64,000 nt of DNA from positions 1,164,734-1,228,733 of the forward strand of contig VZRZ01004225.1 in the NCBI GenBank assembly GCA_013398175.1. The letters run 5' to 3'. Within the stretch, counting starts at the first letter, position 1. The number at the start of each line of letters is the position of its first letter. Below the pieces are notes generated by a model that did no database searches, was not told where the DNA came from, and saw only the letters and a list, made by a program, of their open reading frames with translations. Of this stretch, positions 36,001-46,775 are shown piece after piece. The position numbers and the translations under genes are program-made. This DNA comes from Climacteris rufus (lineage: Eukaryota; Chordata; Aves; Passeriformes; Climacteridae).

Positions 36001-39000
36001 TTAGTAGGTGAGTAGCGCATTGGCATCAATGAAATTATTCACTGGATTAGAGTTAAAGCATATGTCTTAATTTTTTTGGTTGAAGGCTAATGTGACCCCC
36101 ATTAGATTACTTTTATAATGTTATATTATAAACATCAATATGACATGTTATTACTGAGTAAAAGTATCTTCCCTCTCACCCAACAGACACTTATAGGTAC
36201 AAAAATTACTAGTCTAAGGTAAATACATCATGAAGCAAACCAGTTCAACCCAGTATCTGGCGTTTGTCAGCACTGGCAGAAGACAAATGGAGCAGAAAAG
36301 CAGCAGGAAAGACAGGCTGAAGAAATAAGAAACACAAGCAACCTCCTTTCCAGAAGAGTAACTTTATGGACCTACAGCAAGCACAAAGCCTATGGTGTTG
36401 GCAAAAAAAACAAGGCATGGTCACAGCAGCAAAGCAAAGGAAGATATGATGTGTCTTTTCATCAGTCTTCCGAAAACACAAATTAAAACTGTCTGTATCC
36501 TGCAGAGCTCCTCAATTACTTGTCATTACTATTGTGCGAGATAGAAAGCATTTAGTCCTCAGTGTGTAGCACAGATAGCACACCAGACTTCTCTTTCAGC
36601 TATAGAGTCATGTATTTTGATGACAACCCAAAAAGAAGCAATTGCTTTCTCCATCTTTCCTCAGATGCCTTTGTTATAAAATACAAAAAGCCTTATTATC
36701 AGTCCTTGCACCTAAACTGGACAAGGATTTCCAATGATGAGATTAATTTGCAAAGTTGATGCATTGCAATACCAATGACAGAACCACCCAAAAGAGCCTC
36801 TTAGCTTTGTAGTTATGCAGGGATTGGTGGTCTGCAGTTTGTGTGATACTCTTAGCAGTTACAGGCTTAGAAACACTGTGTGACTGTGCTTGTGACCTGT
36901 CGAAGCTGAAGATTTACAACTGGGAATCACTGTCTTCAAAGAAATCCAAAGTGTCACCACAGCCTGTAAAGAGATCAAGTCTATTTTGCAGTATAGAAAC
37001 TGAGTTTGCTTATCAGATAAAATACTGCCAACAGATATACACATATTTTCAAAAAGAGGATAAAGATCACTCAATTTATAAAGATTTAATATAGTTAAGG
37101 GAAAATATAGACATATAACAGACGTCACTTAGGACACAAATTGTATAAGGTCAAGTGTTTAAAAATAAATATCTACAAAGCATATATAGTTTAATGACAA
37201 GTTCTGAGGCAGAGATTACTTAAGGACCAGGACATGCAAATTGGTATTTAGGTGCAACAAGATATGACTTAATATTATTTTCAGAGGCAGTTATAATACC
37301 TGGGCCAATAAACAAAATTGTCTAAGTACAGGCTGGAATCAGGCCTATCTCAGAAAACAACAACAAACACCCAAAAAACAAATAAAAAAAACCCCAGACA
37401 GACAAACAAAACCACACCAAAGCCTCAACAGAAAAACAAACCAAATCCCAAACCCCAAAATACTGCATTGCCAGTTTGGGGTCAGTGTTCCCTGCTTTTT
37501 CTAACAAGTAAGGTGTCTTAGCAAGCAGACCAGGTTACAGAAGCTTTCATTCTGATTACCAGCTCTGCACCTGACCAATGAAGAAATAGGAGTTCATCTT
37601 CAGCTGACTCAGTGATTAGAACTTCACAAGGAATGAATAGCTAAATTTAGGGCAGCTACACTTTCTTCACACTTGAACATAGTGATTGTCAGCTTGTGAA
37701 AGAGAATCTATACTAAAAGGAAATTTCCTCTTGCCAAAGCACAAAAGAGCCAAACAACAGCCCATCTGCAGTAACCTGTCTGTCTTTTGTAACTACACTA
37801 CTGTATGTTGTGCAAAGGTTTTGTATCTACTCAATTACATCTTTACTTTTAATTTGGAAAAAGCAATAAAACAATCTATCTTTTTTTCCTCCTCCAGCTG
37901 GGTGTATTTTCAAGATGCAAAACCATAGTACCGTTATAAATGACTTAAAAAATGAACAAAATTCTAAACATCTTGTAATTACTTACTTGTCCTAATTTAA
38001 CATTAAAGAAGGACTGCCTTTATTCTGCCTAAAAGAATGAATGTATTGATAATAGCTTTGCAACCTAATACAAAACTTTCCTCAGAAACATGTATTAAAT
38101 GTCATTTGCATAGAAATGTTTTTCATTCTTTTTTCTATGGACACAATGTTCAGCTTGTTTTTCAAATACTGGGATTGGCATATCAACTAATCTGAATGAC
38201 AGTGACAACTTAGTTAAACATACACTTAGGAGATTAAGAGGATCTTCCTCAAAAAAAAACTTATTTATGCAGTCCACTTCAAAAAGAACTCTCCTAAGGT
38301 GGATATGAGCCACCTTTTCCAGGCAGAATGGACTCTTCCACCAAAATGCAATGACTGAACGACTATGTAAAGTGTACTTCACATATTCAGAAGATAAAAC
38401 TGCAGGGGGTCTCATTTACAGAATACAGTATCAAGTTAATTTACTCAAACGAGCTATCTATAATTCTCATTTCAAGGCAGCTGTAGTTTATTGCTAAACT
38501 GAAGGTTTCTGTACTGCCCTAAAAAGTAGTTGATTCTCTTGTTTGAGAATGTAACAGTTTTCAGACTACAGCCTGTTTGCTATCTATAGTCATGGTTAGT
38601 TTTTCAGTGATTCTTCACCTCTTTCAGAATGAGACAAAAACAAGCCAGAAAAATATCACCTATACTACTTATAAAGATCTGTGATCAAGTACAAGCCTTG
38701 ATAAACACAATTTTGAGTAAAGGTAAATTTTGCTTTATCATTGTGAAATCCTCAGTCATTGGTAGCCAATGAAAAACATTAATTAGCCACTACAGAAATA
38801 ATTCCTACTCTCTATAACTCTACTATAGTTCTACTACTCTTGTCACTAGACATAGCACTTACTTTTATGAAACCTTTGTTTGCTACTAATTGAACTTTTC
38901 ACACTGTAAGTACAGCCTGCATCTTGGAGTATTTATTTGCAAAACTGGGCCTTTAAAACACAAAATTTCTCCCCTTAAACATGTTTTTTATCAAGTATAA

Positions 39001-39961
39001 TGAATGCTTAGCTTTCAAATAGGCATTATTGGATCTTTGAATATTATCCAACTTCTGAAGGCAGACACACACAATCATTCAATAATCACAATCACCAGGA
39101 AACAAACAGACAGCAAATTCTCAACCCTCCTAATTTATTCAACACTCCTTACTCCATACTCTTTAATTGTAATATCAAATTAAAAATTTCTGCATGTGCT
39201 ATAATCTGTAGCAAAGGACTTCTGAGGAAGAAATCACAGTGTAACAAGACAAAGACCACCAAGTGCAGTTTTCTGTTAATTCAGATAGTCAAACTGATTA
39301 TACTACCCAACTAATGTTAGCAAGACCAGCATTAAGACATACAATAAAATTCCACCAAGGCAGAAGCAGAGAAAAATAAAGCAATGTGACCTACCTACAC
39401 TTATTTGGAACAAGTCACAGCAGACTGAAGAGTGGAAGCCAGGAACACCAAACACCCTAATCCTGCATGCATTTTCTTTGATCAACCATCTCTCTAGAAA
39501 CATCCCCTAAATAGCTCATAGTCAACTCAAGGAGCCAGCAATTTGGAGCCAAACCTACTTGTAGAATCCATCTGCTTTACAACAGGTGCTCCATATACAA
39601 TGGCCCTAATAAAGACTTAATTGGGTAAACTTGCTTTGACTAGTTAACACCTGATCCTACTGCACCACATATCCAACCCAGAGCTTGTATGCTGTTGTCT
39701 TCTCTATTGCTTGTTGCACATGAAAAATAGGCATAGGCTTAGCCACTTCCTTTGCCACACTGATATATGATGTACTTTCTGACCCCTGCAGCTGTTTCAA
39801 ATCTGACTAAAATTAGACCAGACAGCAAATTCTTCAGTGAACTACAGCATTACTGAACCAGCAGAGATGTAAGAGAGCAAAAGGAAACCCAAAGCCATTT
39901 TAATGCACTGGCTCCATCCTACACACAATTGAGCTATAACCCATAAATTATGTTTACAGTT
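33071..39961. other. Long stretch without recognised gene
   Basis: Seven kilobases, mostly AT-rich. The 34480-35200 interval is G+C-richer with a few CpGs and an open minus-strand frame (34487-34714), but no recognised domain. The A/C island at 37353-37460 is listed separately. Confidence 0.45.
37353..37460 (+). repeat. A/C-rich low-complexity tract, about 108 bp
   Basis: A and C dominate, with blocks such as 'aacaacaacaaacaccc', 'aaaaaaaccccagacagac' and 'aaatcccaaaccccaaaat'. Similar in length and texture to 21145-21250. Confidence 0.8.
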
Positions 39962-40042
39962 AAACCATGAATTGATGCTGACCTCTTCCTGTACTTTGCT
40001 TTTGTCCACCTGTAAAATGGGAATAATAGCAGTGGACTATCT
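39962..40042 (+). mobile_element. Probable MIR/CORE-SINE relic
   Basis: The block 'ccacctgtaaaatgggaata' continuing 'atagcagtgg', preceded by 'gacctcttcctgtactttg', follows the diagnostic MIR order (acctctctg-cctcagtttcctcatctgtaaaatggg-ataata). Only the central part of the SINE is visible. Identification is by motif and not by full alignment. Confidence 0.5.
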
Positions 40043-40972
40043 CCATCAGGACAAGAAAAAAGGGGTTTATTATAATTTGTAGCACCACACTACAGTAGCA
40101 TAGTGATATATAAGAATGCACATACACATAGAAACCTACATAACATGAAATGGTTTGAAATGTCCAGATGTGTGTCCTAAAAATTTTCAGACAAACTAGG
40201 AAAACACAGAAATCAAATAATAGAATCAAAGTAGGTGTCATGCAGGAATTTCCAATTTTTTTTTTTAAGTGTGCAGAGCAGGTGCAGCAAGTATCATTTC
40301 CCTCCTGCTGCTTGGCCCACCTGCTGCCTGCCTGATGATTCTATCCTCACTACCTTAGTATTTATTTTCCATATGCAAAATTAAAGATACTAATATAATA
40401 GATTTTGTCTTTTTTTTTAACCTCAGTATATTCTAGGTATCTCCCTAAATAATTCTATGTATCAAATGCAACTTCATTATTCATTCAGATTATGGTAAAA
40501 AGGAAACATACAGCAAAATTCTTCTATCCAAAGTATTCTGTTGTACAAATGTGACTTGCTGCAGGTAGTCCACATAGATGGCATTATGTCCCCTTCCTCT
40601 CTTTTGCTATTCATGCATTGTGATGCTTCTTATGCTGCCAGATGTGAAAAGGGGTGGTGTCTCATTTGGTGTGAGACATTGCATGGATTCATTGAATAGA
40701 TACTCAGTGTAAAAGGGATGACCACTGCAGCAGTAAAAATCTCATGAGATGCATAACAAAAAAAAATAGTAGTAATAATAACAATAACAATGAATTTCAA
40801 GGTATAAGACTTTCTGGTTTTGAGTCCATAAGGTTTTCAGAGTCTCAATAAAATTTCGGCTGAAAGACAAAACACAAGCACATGATGCTAGGGGTTTTCA
40901 AGTAAAACATTGAACCTCATTAACTCATAATTAGATGAGAATTAGCAATATTACAGCAACTCTTATCATGCA

Positions 40973-41005
40973 TTTCTCTCTCTCCTTCTTCTCCCTTCTT
41001 CTTCC
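40973..41005 (+). repeat. Polypyrimidine (CT/CTT) tract
   Basis: Continuous C and T, beginning with TC-type repeats and passing into CTT-type repeats. Confidence 0.8.
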
Positions 41006-42032
41006 ACAAGTTTTATGAAACCACACACACCATTCACACAAATGATTACTCTATAGAACTGGGCAAAACTACATGGAAGCTTGCATTTCTGAATAAAATT
41101 GTAATTCCCTGATTCCCTTCAGTGCTGCAGCTCTGCTATTATTCAGGTCATTGGACACCTTGGTTCAGCTCTCCCACAGCTTACCTGGGCTCCTACTCTA
41201 AGGGTGGTGGGTGAGAAAGGTCCAGAGCAGGCAGCATAAGTTCAAGAGGAGAAGCAAGTGCCTCCCCACAGCCTATCTGCTACAACAGCCACCCTTGCTC
41301 TCCTTTGACCTAATGCTGCCACTCTGGGGATGTGTTCTCATTTTTCTGCTTAGATCACAGTCTCTTACATTGGTTTAATTTATTAAACAGAAATCTAAAT
41401 TTAAGGGAACTCATAATCCACACTAAAACCTAGATGACACCTGCAGCTTATGGTCCATACCCACATAGTACAGCTGCACAGCAAAAAAGTCTCACTGATG
41501 ATGGGACCTGGCAGCTCTCCCAGTTCCAGTCTTCCATGCCTTCAGTGAAGGATATGACTGACATCTGCATTTGTGAAATTCCTGCCACCACACACGCTCA
41601 AGGCCAGTGCTTGGACTTATATTCTACCCAACAAATTCACACAGTTTTTCCCAGCAATGCACCAATGGTTTGATATGAAAGCATTTATATCTTATCATGC
41701 TAACTTAAGATTTCCTTCTCACCTATAAACTGAAGTACATCTTAAGCCTCCTTTTCCACAAGAGATCTATTGATCTGCAATTAATAATTATTCACTAACA
41801 ATACAAGAAGTAATTAAATTTAAAGTTTCACAATTCTAAACAGTGAGAATCCTACACTTATAACTGGTATAATTATTAATTCAAAACAGTTACAACTATC
41901 ACTACTTTTGTTTTACTGCTTATTATTTATATTTTGTTAATTTAGAAGATATTTCCTTAAGTGTCACCTTTTGCTTTTGCTATTTTTAACAATTTTCCAA
42001 TTGTTTCCTTGACTATCCCAAGTGCCTATGAA

Positions 42033-42110
42033 AATTATATGCCAAAGAACCATGTAAGAAATTATATGCCAAAGATTATATGCCAAAGAACCATGCCAAA
42101 GAACAATGTA
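42033..42110 (+). repeat. Short imperfect tandem repeat
   Basis: 'attatatgccaaag' occurs three times (about 42034, 42061 and 42075). The follow-on 'aaccatg' appears after copies one and three, and an extra 'ccaaagaacaatgta' partial unit closes the array. The variable unit length suggests replication slippage. Confidence 0.9.
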
Positions 42111-42750
42111 AAGGCGACTGTCCTAGCAATAATGTATTTGTCATTGCCCAAGAAAAATAATCACTTTTATAAATGCATAAGTTGTGAGAATAATTAGCTT
42201 TTGTTATTAATACTACACAAAAAAATAATTGAGGTCAGAAAAAATAAAAATTAACAACCAACAATGAACAAACCTGAGGCTTTTTGCATGAAGCAAACAT
42301 ATTGCCTACAGCCTTCTATGATCTAGAGTCATGTATTAACTTTTCTATAGCTATGTACTTTTTATATTTTGATTCCAAAATTTTCAATCTTTACCTGTGG
42401 CTACATACATTTCAGCATACAAAAAAACAGCAGCTTGCTTTATTTTACTGTGCTGTTACACAGGACATAATTTTGTTATTTTAAAGAAAACATTTCTATA
42501 AAGTCAAATAAATCAATGTTTCCTACAGATAAAAGTTTGCAGAAACATGATTTGCTCTGTTTTCTCTCTTAACTGGCCGTCTGTGTAGCATTAATTTTAA
42601 ATGTAATGTTATTTCAGTCAACCAATACTTTAAAGCATGCTGAATAGTGTGGAACATTCCTTTATTCTGATGTCATGCAGAAAGCATTTTTCTCAGAAGA
42701 CATCTTTTGTAGTTGTAACCAAAAGGCAAAAGAAACTGGAGATCTCAAAA

Positions 42751-42790
42751 GGCGGGGGGAGGGGGGGGGGATGGGGTGGGTGATGGGGGA
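42751..42790 (+). repeat. G-rich tract with quadruplex potential
   Basis: G runs of 6, 10, 4, 3 and 5 are separated by one to three bases (42754-42789), satisfying the G3+N1-7 pattern on this strand. Confidence 0.85.
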
Positions 42791-43770
42791 AAAGGCTTAA
42801 AACTCCTCAATCCTGTCACATTTAAAACTGTATTAGAACCACACATATTTTTGGCAATGATCTCTTAACATAGTCCCTTATAAGCCAATACTTCTTTGTC
42901 ACATTCAAGGTATTATACTTTTTTTTACAGGTTTTCACTAAAAATTCCTTGCATTATTGTACTGTATCACAGGGAAGTTCGCTATAGTTTCATGAAAGAC
43001 GTTTTCATTTCTGACTGGCATCTTCTCAATAGCAGGGGGCCCAGGCATACCGCTCTCTTCCAGGCAAACCTTTCTGCTCTTAAACAGTACAGCATTCATA
43101 ATTTGCTTTCAGCACCACAGGGCAGCTACACAGAAAAGTTTCTGCAGCTAAATAGGTTACATCACAGAGAAGTCCACTATTTGGCCAAGGTGTAAAAAAC
43201 ATAAATACAACCCTCAATCACTCCACCTTACAAAAATAAAATATTATCTACCCCAAAGACATGCATTTTTACATACAGCCTAGTAAGTCATATATTTTAA
43301 TGTGTTTATTATGTATCATCACTCCCAATTAAACCCATGAAAGGGAAAAATCAACTACAAAAGAAAGCAAACTTGAGAAGGTCTCAACAGGATAAATACA
43401 TGTACTGGCAATAACTTTTGTTTCTGCAAATACTTTGCATTCTCACTGTATGAAACTGTACTTTATGCTGGATGTTACTCTATTTTTACTTCCGAGGCTA
43501 TCTTACAGGTGTAGACATACAGGGAATGTATAATAAGGTAAAATTACTTAAAAGTATCATCAGCATGATTCAAGAACAAGAACTTCTCTTATGAGAAGCA
43601 AAGCTTGGATCATACCAAGATAACTGATGAAATTATAATTAAGAAAGCTTTGATATCATCATTTGCTAGTCTACTGGAGCATTCCATTAAACTATATTTG
43701 GAAAAGGAAAAGAAAGCATTTTGCAAATACCTTAAAAATACTATTTGTTTTAAAGATGGTTATGTACTCA

Positions 43771-44001
43771 GAATCATAGAACCAAAGAATCATAGAATAT
43801 CCTGAGTTGGAAGGGACCCACAAGGATCATCGAAGTCCATCTGCTGACCTTGTGCTATACCATCCCAAGGATCACACCATGTGCCTGAGAGTGGTGTCTA
43901 AACACTTTCTGAACTCTGTCAGACCTGGGGCTGTGATTGCTTCCCTGGGGACTCTGTTTCAATGTCCTATCACCTTCTGGATAAAGAACCTTTCCTAATA
44001 T
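43771..44001 (-). mobile_element. CR1 LINE 3' fragment (CR1-J-like), minus strand
   Basis: Starts with an octamer tail in reverse ('cagaatcatagaaccaaag', 'aatcatagaatatcc'). It continues with 'gagttggaagggacccacaa', 'ggatcatcgaagtcc', 'gatcacaccatgtgcctgag' and 'cactttctgaactctgtcag'. This is the reverse complement of the same subfamily seen at 29758-30168. Only about 230 bp of 3' end remain. Confidence 0.92.
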
Positions 44002-44239
44002 ATAATTAGAACATTAAACCCAGTCTTAACAAAGCAAGGAAAACATCACATGTGATCAGTATAGAGTTACATACTACAAACGCAGAGATATATGTACATA
44101 GTCTGTTTGAACTGAGAAATTACAACTGTTGTTGCCATCACAAGTAACTGCGTATAAATTTCTGTGTATTACAAACTTAGAGACACTTTAGGTTGTGCAC
44201 ATTATTGGATGTTATTATTGAACTGCGATATTGGTGATT

Positions 44240-44274
44240 TGTGTGTGTGTGTATATATATATGTATAATAAAAT
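44240..44274 (+). repeat. (TG)n(TA)n compound microsatellite
   Basis: GT repeats pass directly into TA repeats and then an A/T-rich segment. Confidence 0.85.
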
Positions 44275-44624
44275 AATACACAGATGATAAAGATGTTACC
44301 TTGCCACCCATAATAAACAAAACTGTTATTTTCCTGAATACCTACCAATTAGTACACTGGCTGCAACATATTCTGCCAAAAACATACCATGTTTAAGTAG
44401 ACAAACACCACATAATTGTCAAAAAACTGCAATGTTAAAACAGGAGAAGCCTGATTTTTATTCTCTTTTCTTAAGAAATATCTCTGGAACACATTCTGTC
44501 AGAGGTAGGACTTGGGACAACCTTGGCTTTTCATGTGTAATTTGGAACTGGGATCCAAGTCTTTTCCTGTGAAAAGAAGGGAAACCTGCTCTGAACAGAC
44601 CTATAATACTATATCAAGTCAAAT

Positions 44625-45225
44625 CAAAGAATCTTTACAGTTGGTAGGGACCTCTGGAGATCAGTTATTCCAACCCTCCTGCCACTGCAGGGTTACCTAC
44701 AGCAGGTTACACAGGAACACGTCCAGTTGTGTTTTGAATGACTCCGGAGAGGGAGACTCCACAATTTCCTTGGGCAGCCTGTTCCAGTGCTCTGCCATCC
44801 TCAATGTAAAGAAGTTCTTCCTCATGTTGAGGGGGAACTTCTTGTGTTTTAGTTCATGACCATAGCTCATCTTCCTGTCGCTGGGCACCACTGAAAAAAG
44901 TCTGGCACCACCCTCTTGATATCTGCCTCAGAGAAACTCATATACACTGATGAGATCCCTTCTCAGTCTTCTCTTCTCCAGACTACACAGGCCCAGCTCC
45001 CTCGGTCTCTCATCATTAAAAGATGCTCCAGAGCCCTCATCATCTCTGTGGCCTCCGCTGAATGCTCTCCAGTAGCTCCTTGTCTTTTTTGTACTGAGGA
45101 GCCCAGAACTGGACACAGCACTCCAGATGTGGCCTCACTAGGGCTATGCAAGGGGGTGGATCACTTCCCTCAACCTTCTGGCCACACTCTTCCTGATGTA
45201 CCCCAGGATAACAATATCTATTGCT
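44625..45225 (-). mobile_element. CR1 LINE, 5'-truncated, minus strand
   Basis: Read in reverse it carries the CR1 3' end ('ccaaccctcctgccactgca', 'gttggtagggacctctgg') and then ORF2 C-terminal coding. In forward notation the blocks are 'ggcagcctgttccagtgc', 'cttcccagac'-type segments, 'ggagcccagaactggacac' and 'tgatgtaccccaggataac'. The right boundary (about 45225) is where resemblance to the 'ccaggatacc'-type block stops. A different subfamily from the neighbouring copy at 43771. Confidence 0.92.
44697..45190 (-). pseudogene. CR1 ORF2 C-terminal remnant, minus strand
   Basis: On the reverse strand the frame spanning 45116-44928 reads RELGLCSLEKRRLRRDLISV. After a shift, the frame spanning 44891-44697 reads LNMRKNFFTLRMAEHWNRLP followed by KEIVESPSPESFKTQLDVFL. 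These are the conserved last blocks of CR1 ORF2. They lie downstream of the RT palm, so no catalytic residues are present. The 184-codon open frame on the opposite strand (44916-45470) is largely antisense of this remnant and should not be taken as a gene. Confidence 0.92.
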
Positions 45226-45400
45226 TTAATACACTTCTCCAATGCACTAGTGATGGGAAGAGATGTGACAGTTACCACCACTTAAAAGGAAAAATATTAA
45301 AATATGTCTTTAAGTATGTCATCTTATTACAATTGCTGGGAATAATCATAATTGCTTTAATGAGAAAAAATGTTTTACTACTTCAATTTTTCTTTTACAG

Positions 45401-45466
45401 TGTCAGCACAGATAAAGGAGAGTACACTGCGTTCAGTTCTGGCTCATGCATCAGCAGAACTGGTAG
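45401..45466 (+). other. Candidate 66-nt exon with strong acceptor and donor
   Basis: The acceptor 'tcaatttttcttttacag' ends at 45400, with a 'ttactac' branch-like element about 30 bases upstream. The donor is TAG|gtaagt, starting at 45467. Length 66 is a multiple of three. Two frames are open: one reads SAQIKESTLRSVLAHASAEL, the other VSTDKGEYTAFSSGSCISRT. The first looks like an amphipathic helix. No named protein is recognised, and codon-level evidence is not available from one sequence. Confidence 0.22.
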
Positions 45467-45976
45467 GTAAGTTCCAGATGTAGAGTCCTCATTGTTGGTG
45501 ATCCATGAACCAGAAAGAATATAGGTAGACTTTCAAATTCCAGATTGAGTTTGTGGCACTGGCAGTCAAGAAAAGCACCTTTTCATTTACTCCTTCTTCA
45601 CTTGGAGTCTAAAAAATAAATGAAATTATTGCAGGAAAGACAATCCACTGCTTTATGATAACAGATTTTTTTTAAGAGAAGACTCTGCTTTAAAAAGCAA
45701 ACAGCGTGCACTGACTGCACACTGTTAGCCTGCTGTCCATCACAAGTACTATGCCATGTGCTTATTAAAGAGCATTAAAGTATAAAAGAAAAAAAATAGG
45801 ACAGCTTTTGAAGGAAATCATGTTAAAAATTTCAGAGAAGCAGTCCAAAACCAAGGGTTCTAAATGTGAAAATAATGTAAGGTTCTCAGCTGCAAGCAGG
45901 ATTGCTGAACAGATGAAGGATAAAGAGGCCAGTGTTTCTGAATGCTTCTCAACCATTGCTTTTGAGTTGCTGTGGA

Positions 45977-46014
45977 AGAAAAAAAAACCCCAAAGTAACA
46001 CAAACAAAAAAACA
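45977..46014 (+). repeat. A/C-rich low-complexity tract
   Basis: A-run followed by 'ccccaaagtaacacaaac' and further A-run. Confidence 0.7.
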
Positions 46015-46664
46015 GATTGTTTTGTCCTTTAGTCATTCAGTCTGCTTAAAATTATTATTTCCCCTCAAAATTTAAATACAGTGTGGAATACAGACATTTG
46101 ATACTAGAAAGGACTACACAGCACCATGAAAGTTAAGCAATAATATTGTGTACATATGTTTTGGGAAGATATACCACATAACATTTTTAGTGTTGCAATG
46201 CCCTAGAATGAACTAGAACTATAAGCAAAAGACAGCAACTATATAAAGGCATGTATCTGAAAAATACTGCAGAACAGCTTCCATGATCAATGGAAAGACA
46301 ATGCCGAAAATTAGGTTTACCTCCCACACCCTTAAAAAAAAAAAGGAAGCATAAATTAGTACATAATTTTGTTTCATGACCTTTCATAAACTCAATAATA
46401 GCAATTCTAACCAGCCTTACTGCTGTGTAGCCACTTAAATGACAGCGCTCACACTTGATAGTGCAAGTACTTCGTTATTTTCTTCTACCACTAGTCACCC
46501 CAAAAATTTATCATTTTTCATATTTATAACATATCCACCAAAAGCAAAAATTCAGTGTTGTTCATAATATTTTGAAAGAGATGCAGCTTCACAAATGATA
46601 GGAACCTTGGGGCATTTCAAATTGAATGCATTTTTAAAATCACTTTAAATTTCAACTATGGACT

Positions 46665-46775
46665 GTAGATAGGCCTGCTTGCCTAAAGGTAATGCTCTGT
46701 ATTACCATGCCATAGATCTGGGTTAAATTTCCAGCCTCTCTATAGCTTCCCAAGCTGGCACAACCTGGGGTGAGA
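46665..46775 (+). mobile_element. Probable tRNA-derived SINE relic (MIR-like)
   Basis: 'aatgctctgtattaccatg', 'ccatagatctgggttaaat' and 'ttccagcctctctatagctt' follow the head of amniote MIR-type SINEs (gagca.tgg.ttcccatgccagag..ctgggttcaattcccagctctgcca). The 'gggttaaatttcc' element corresponds to a degenerate RNA polymerase III B box. No functional tRNA cloverleaf is present. Confidence 0.4.

Larger units (their letters stand above)
40043..43770. other. No recognised gene
   Basis: AT-rich, with a polypyrimidine tract (40973-41005), a short tandem repeat (42033-42110) and a G tract (42751-42790). 41140-41340 is G+C-richer with no recognisable content. Confidence 0.45.

Noticed and set aside
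41140..41340. G+C-richer segment with a CAG|gtaagc-type donor on the minus strand
   Set aside because: All three frames upstream of the donor contain stops for any plausible acceptor.
44916..45470. 184-codon open frame on the + strand
   Set aside because: Largely antisense to a CR1 ORF2 remnant on the minus strand; the remainder runs into intron-like pyrimidine tract.
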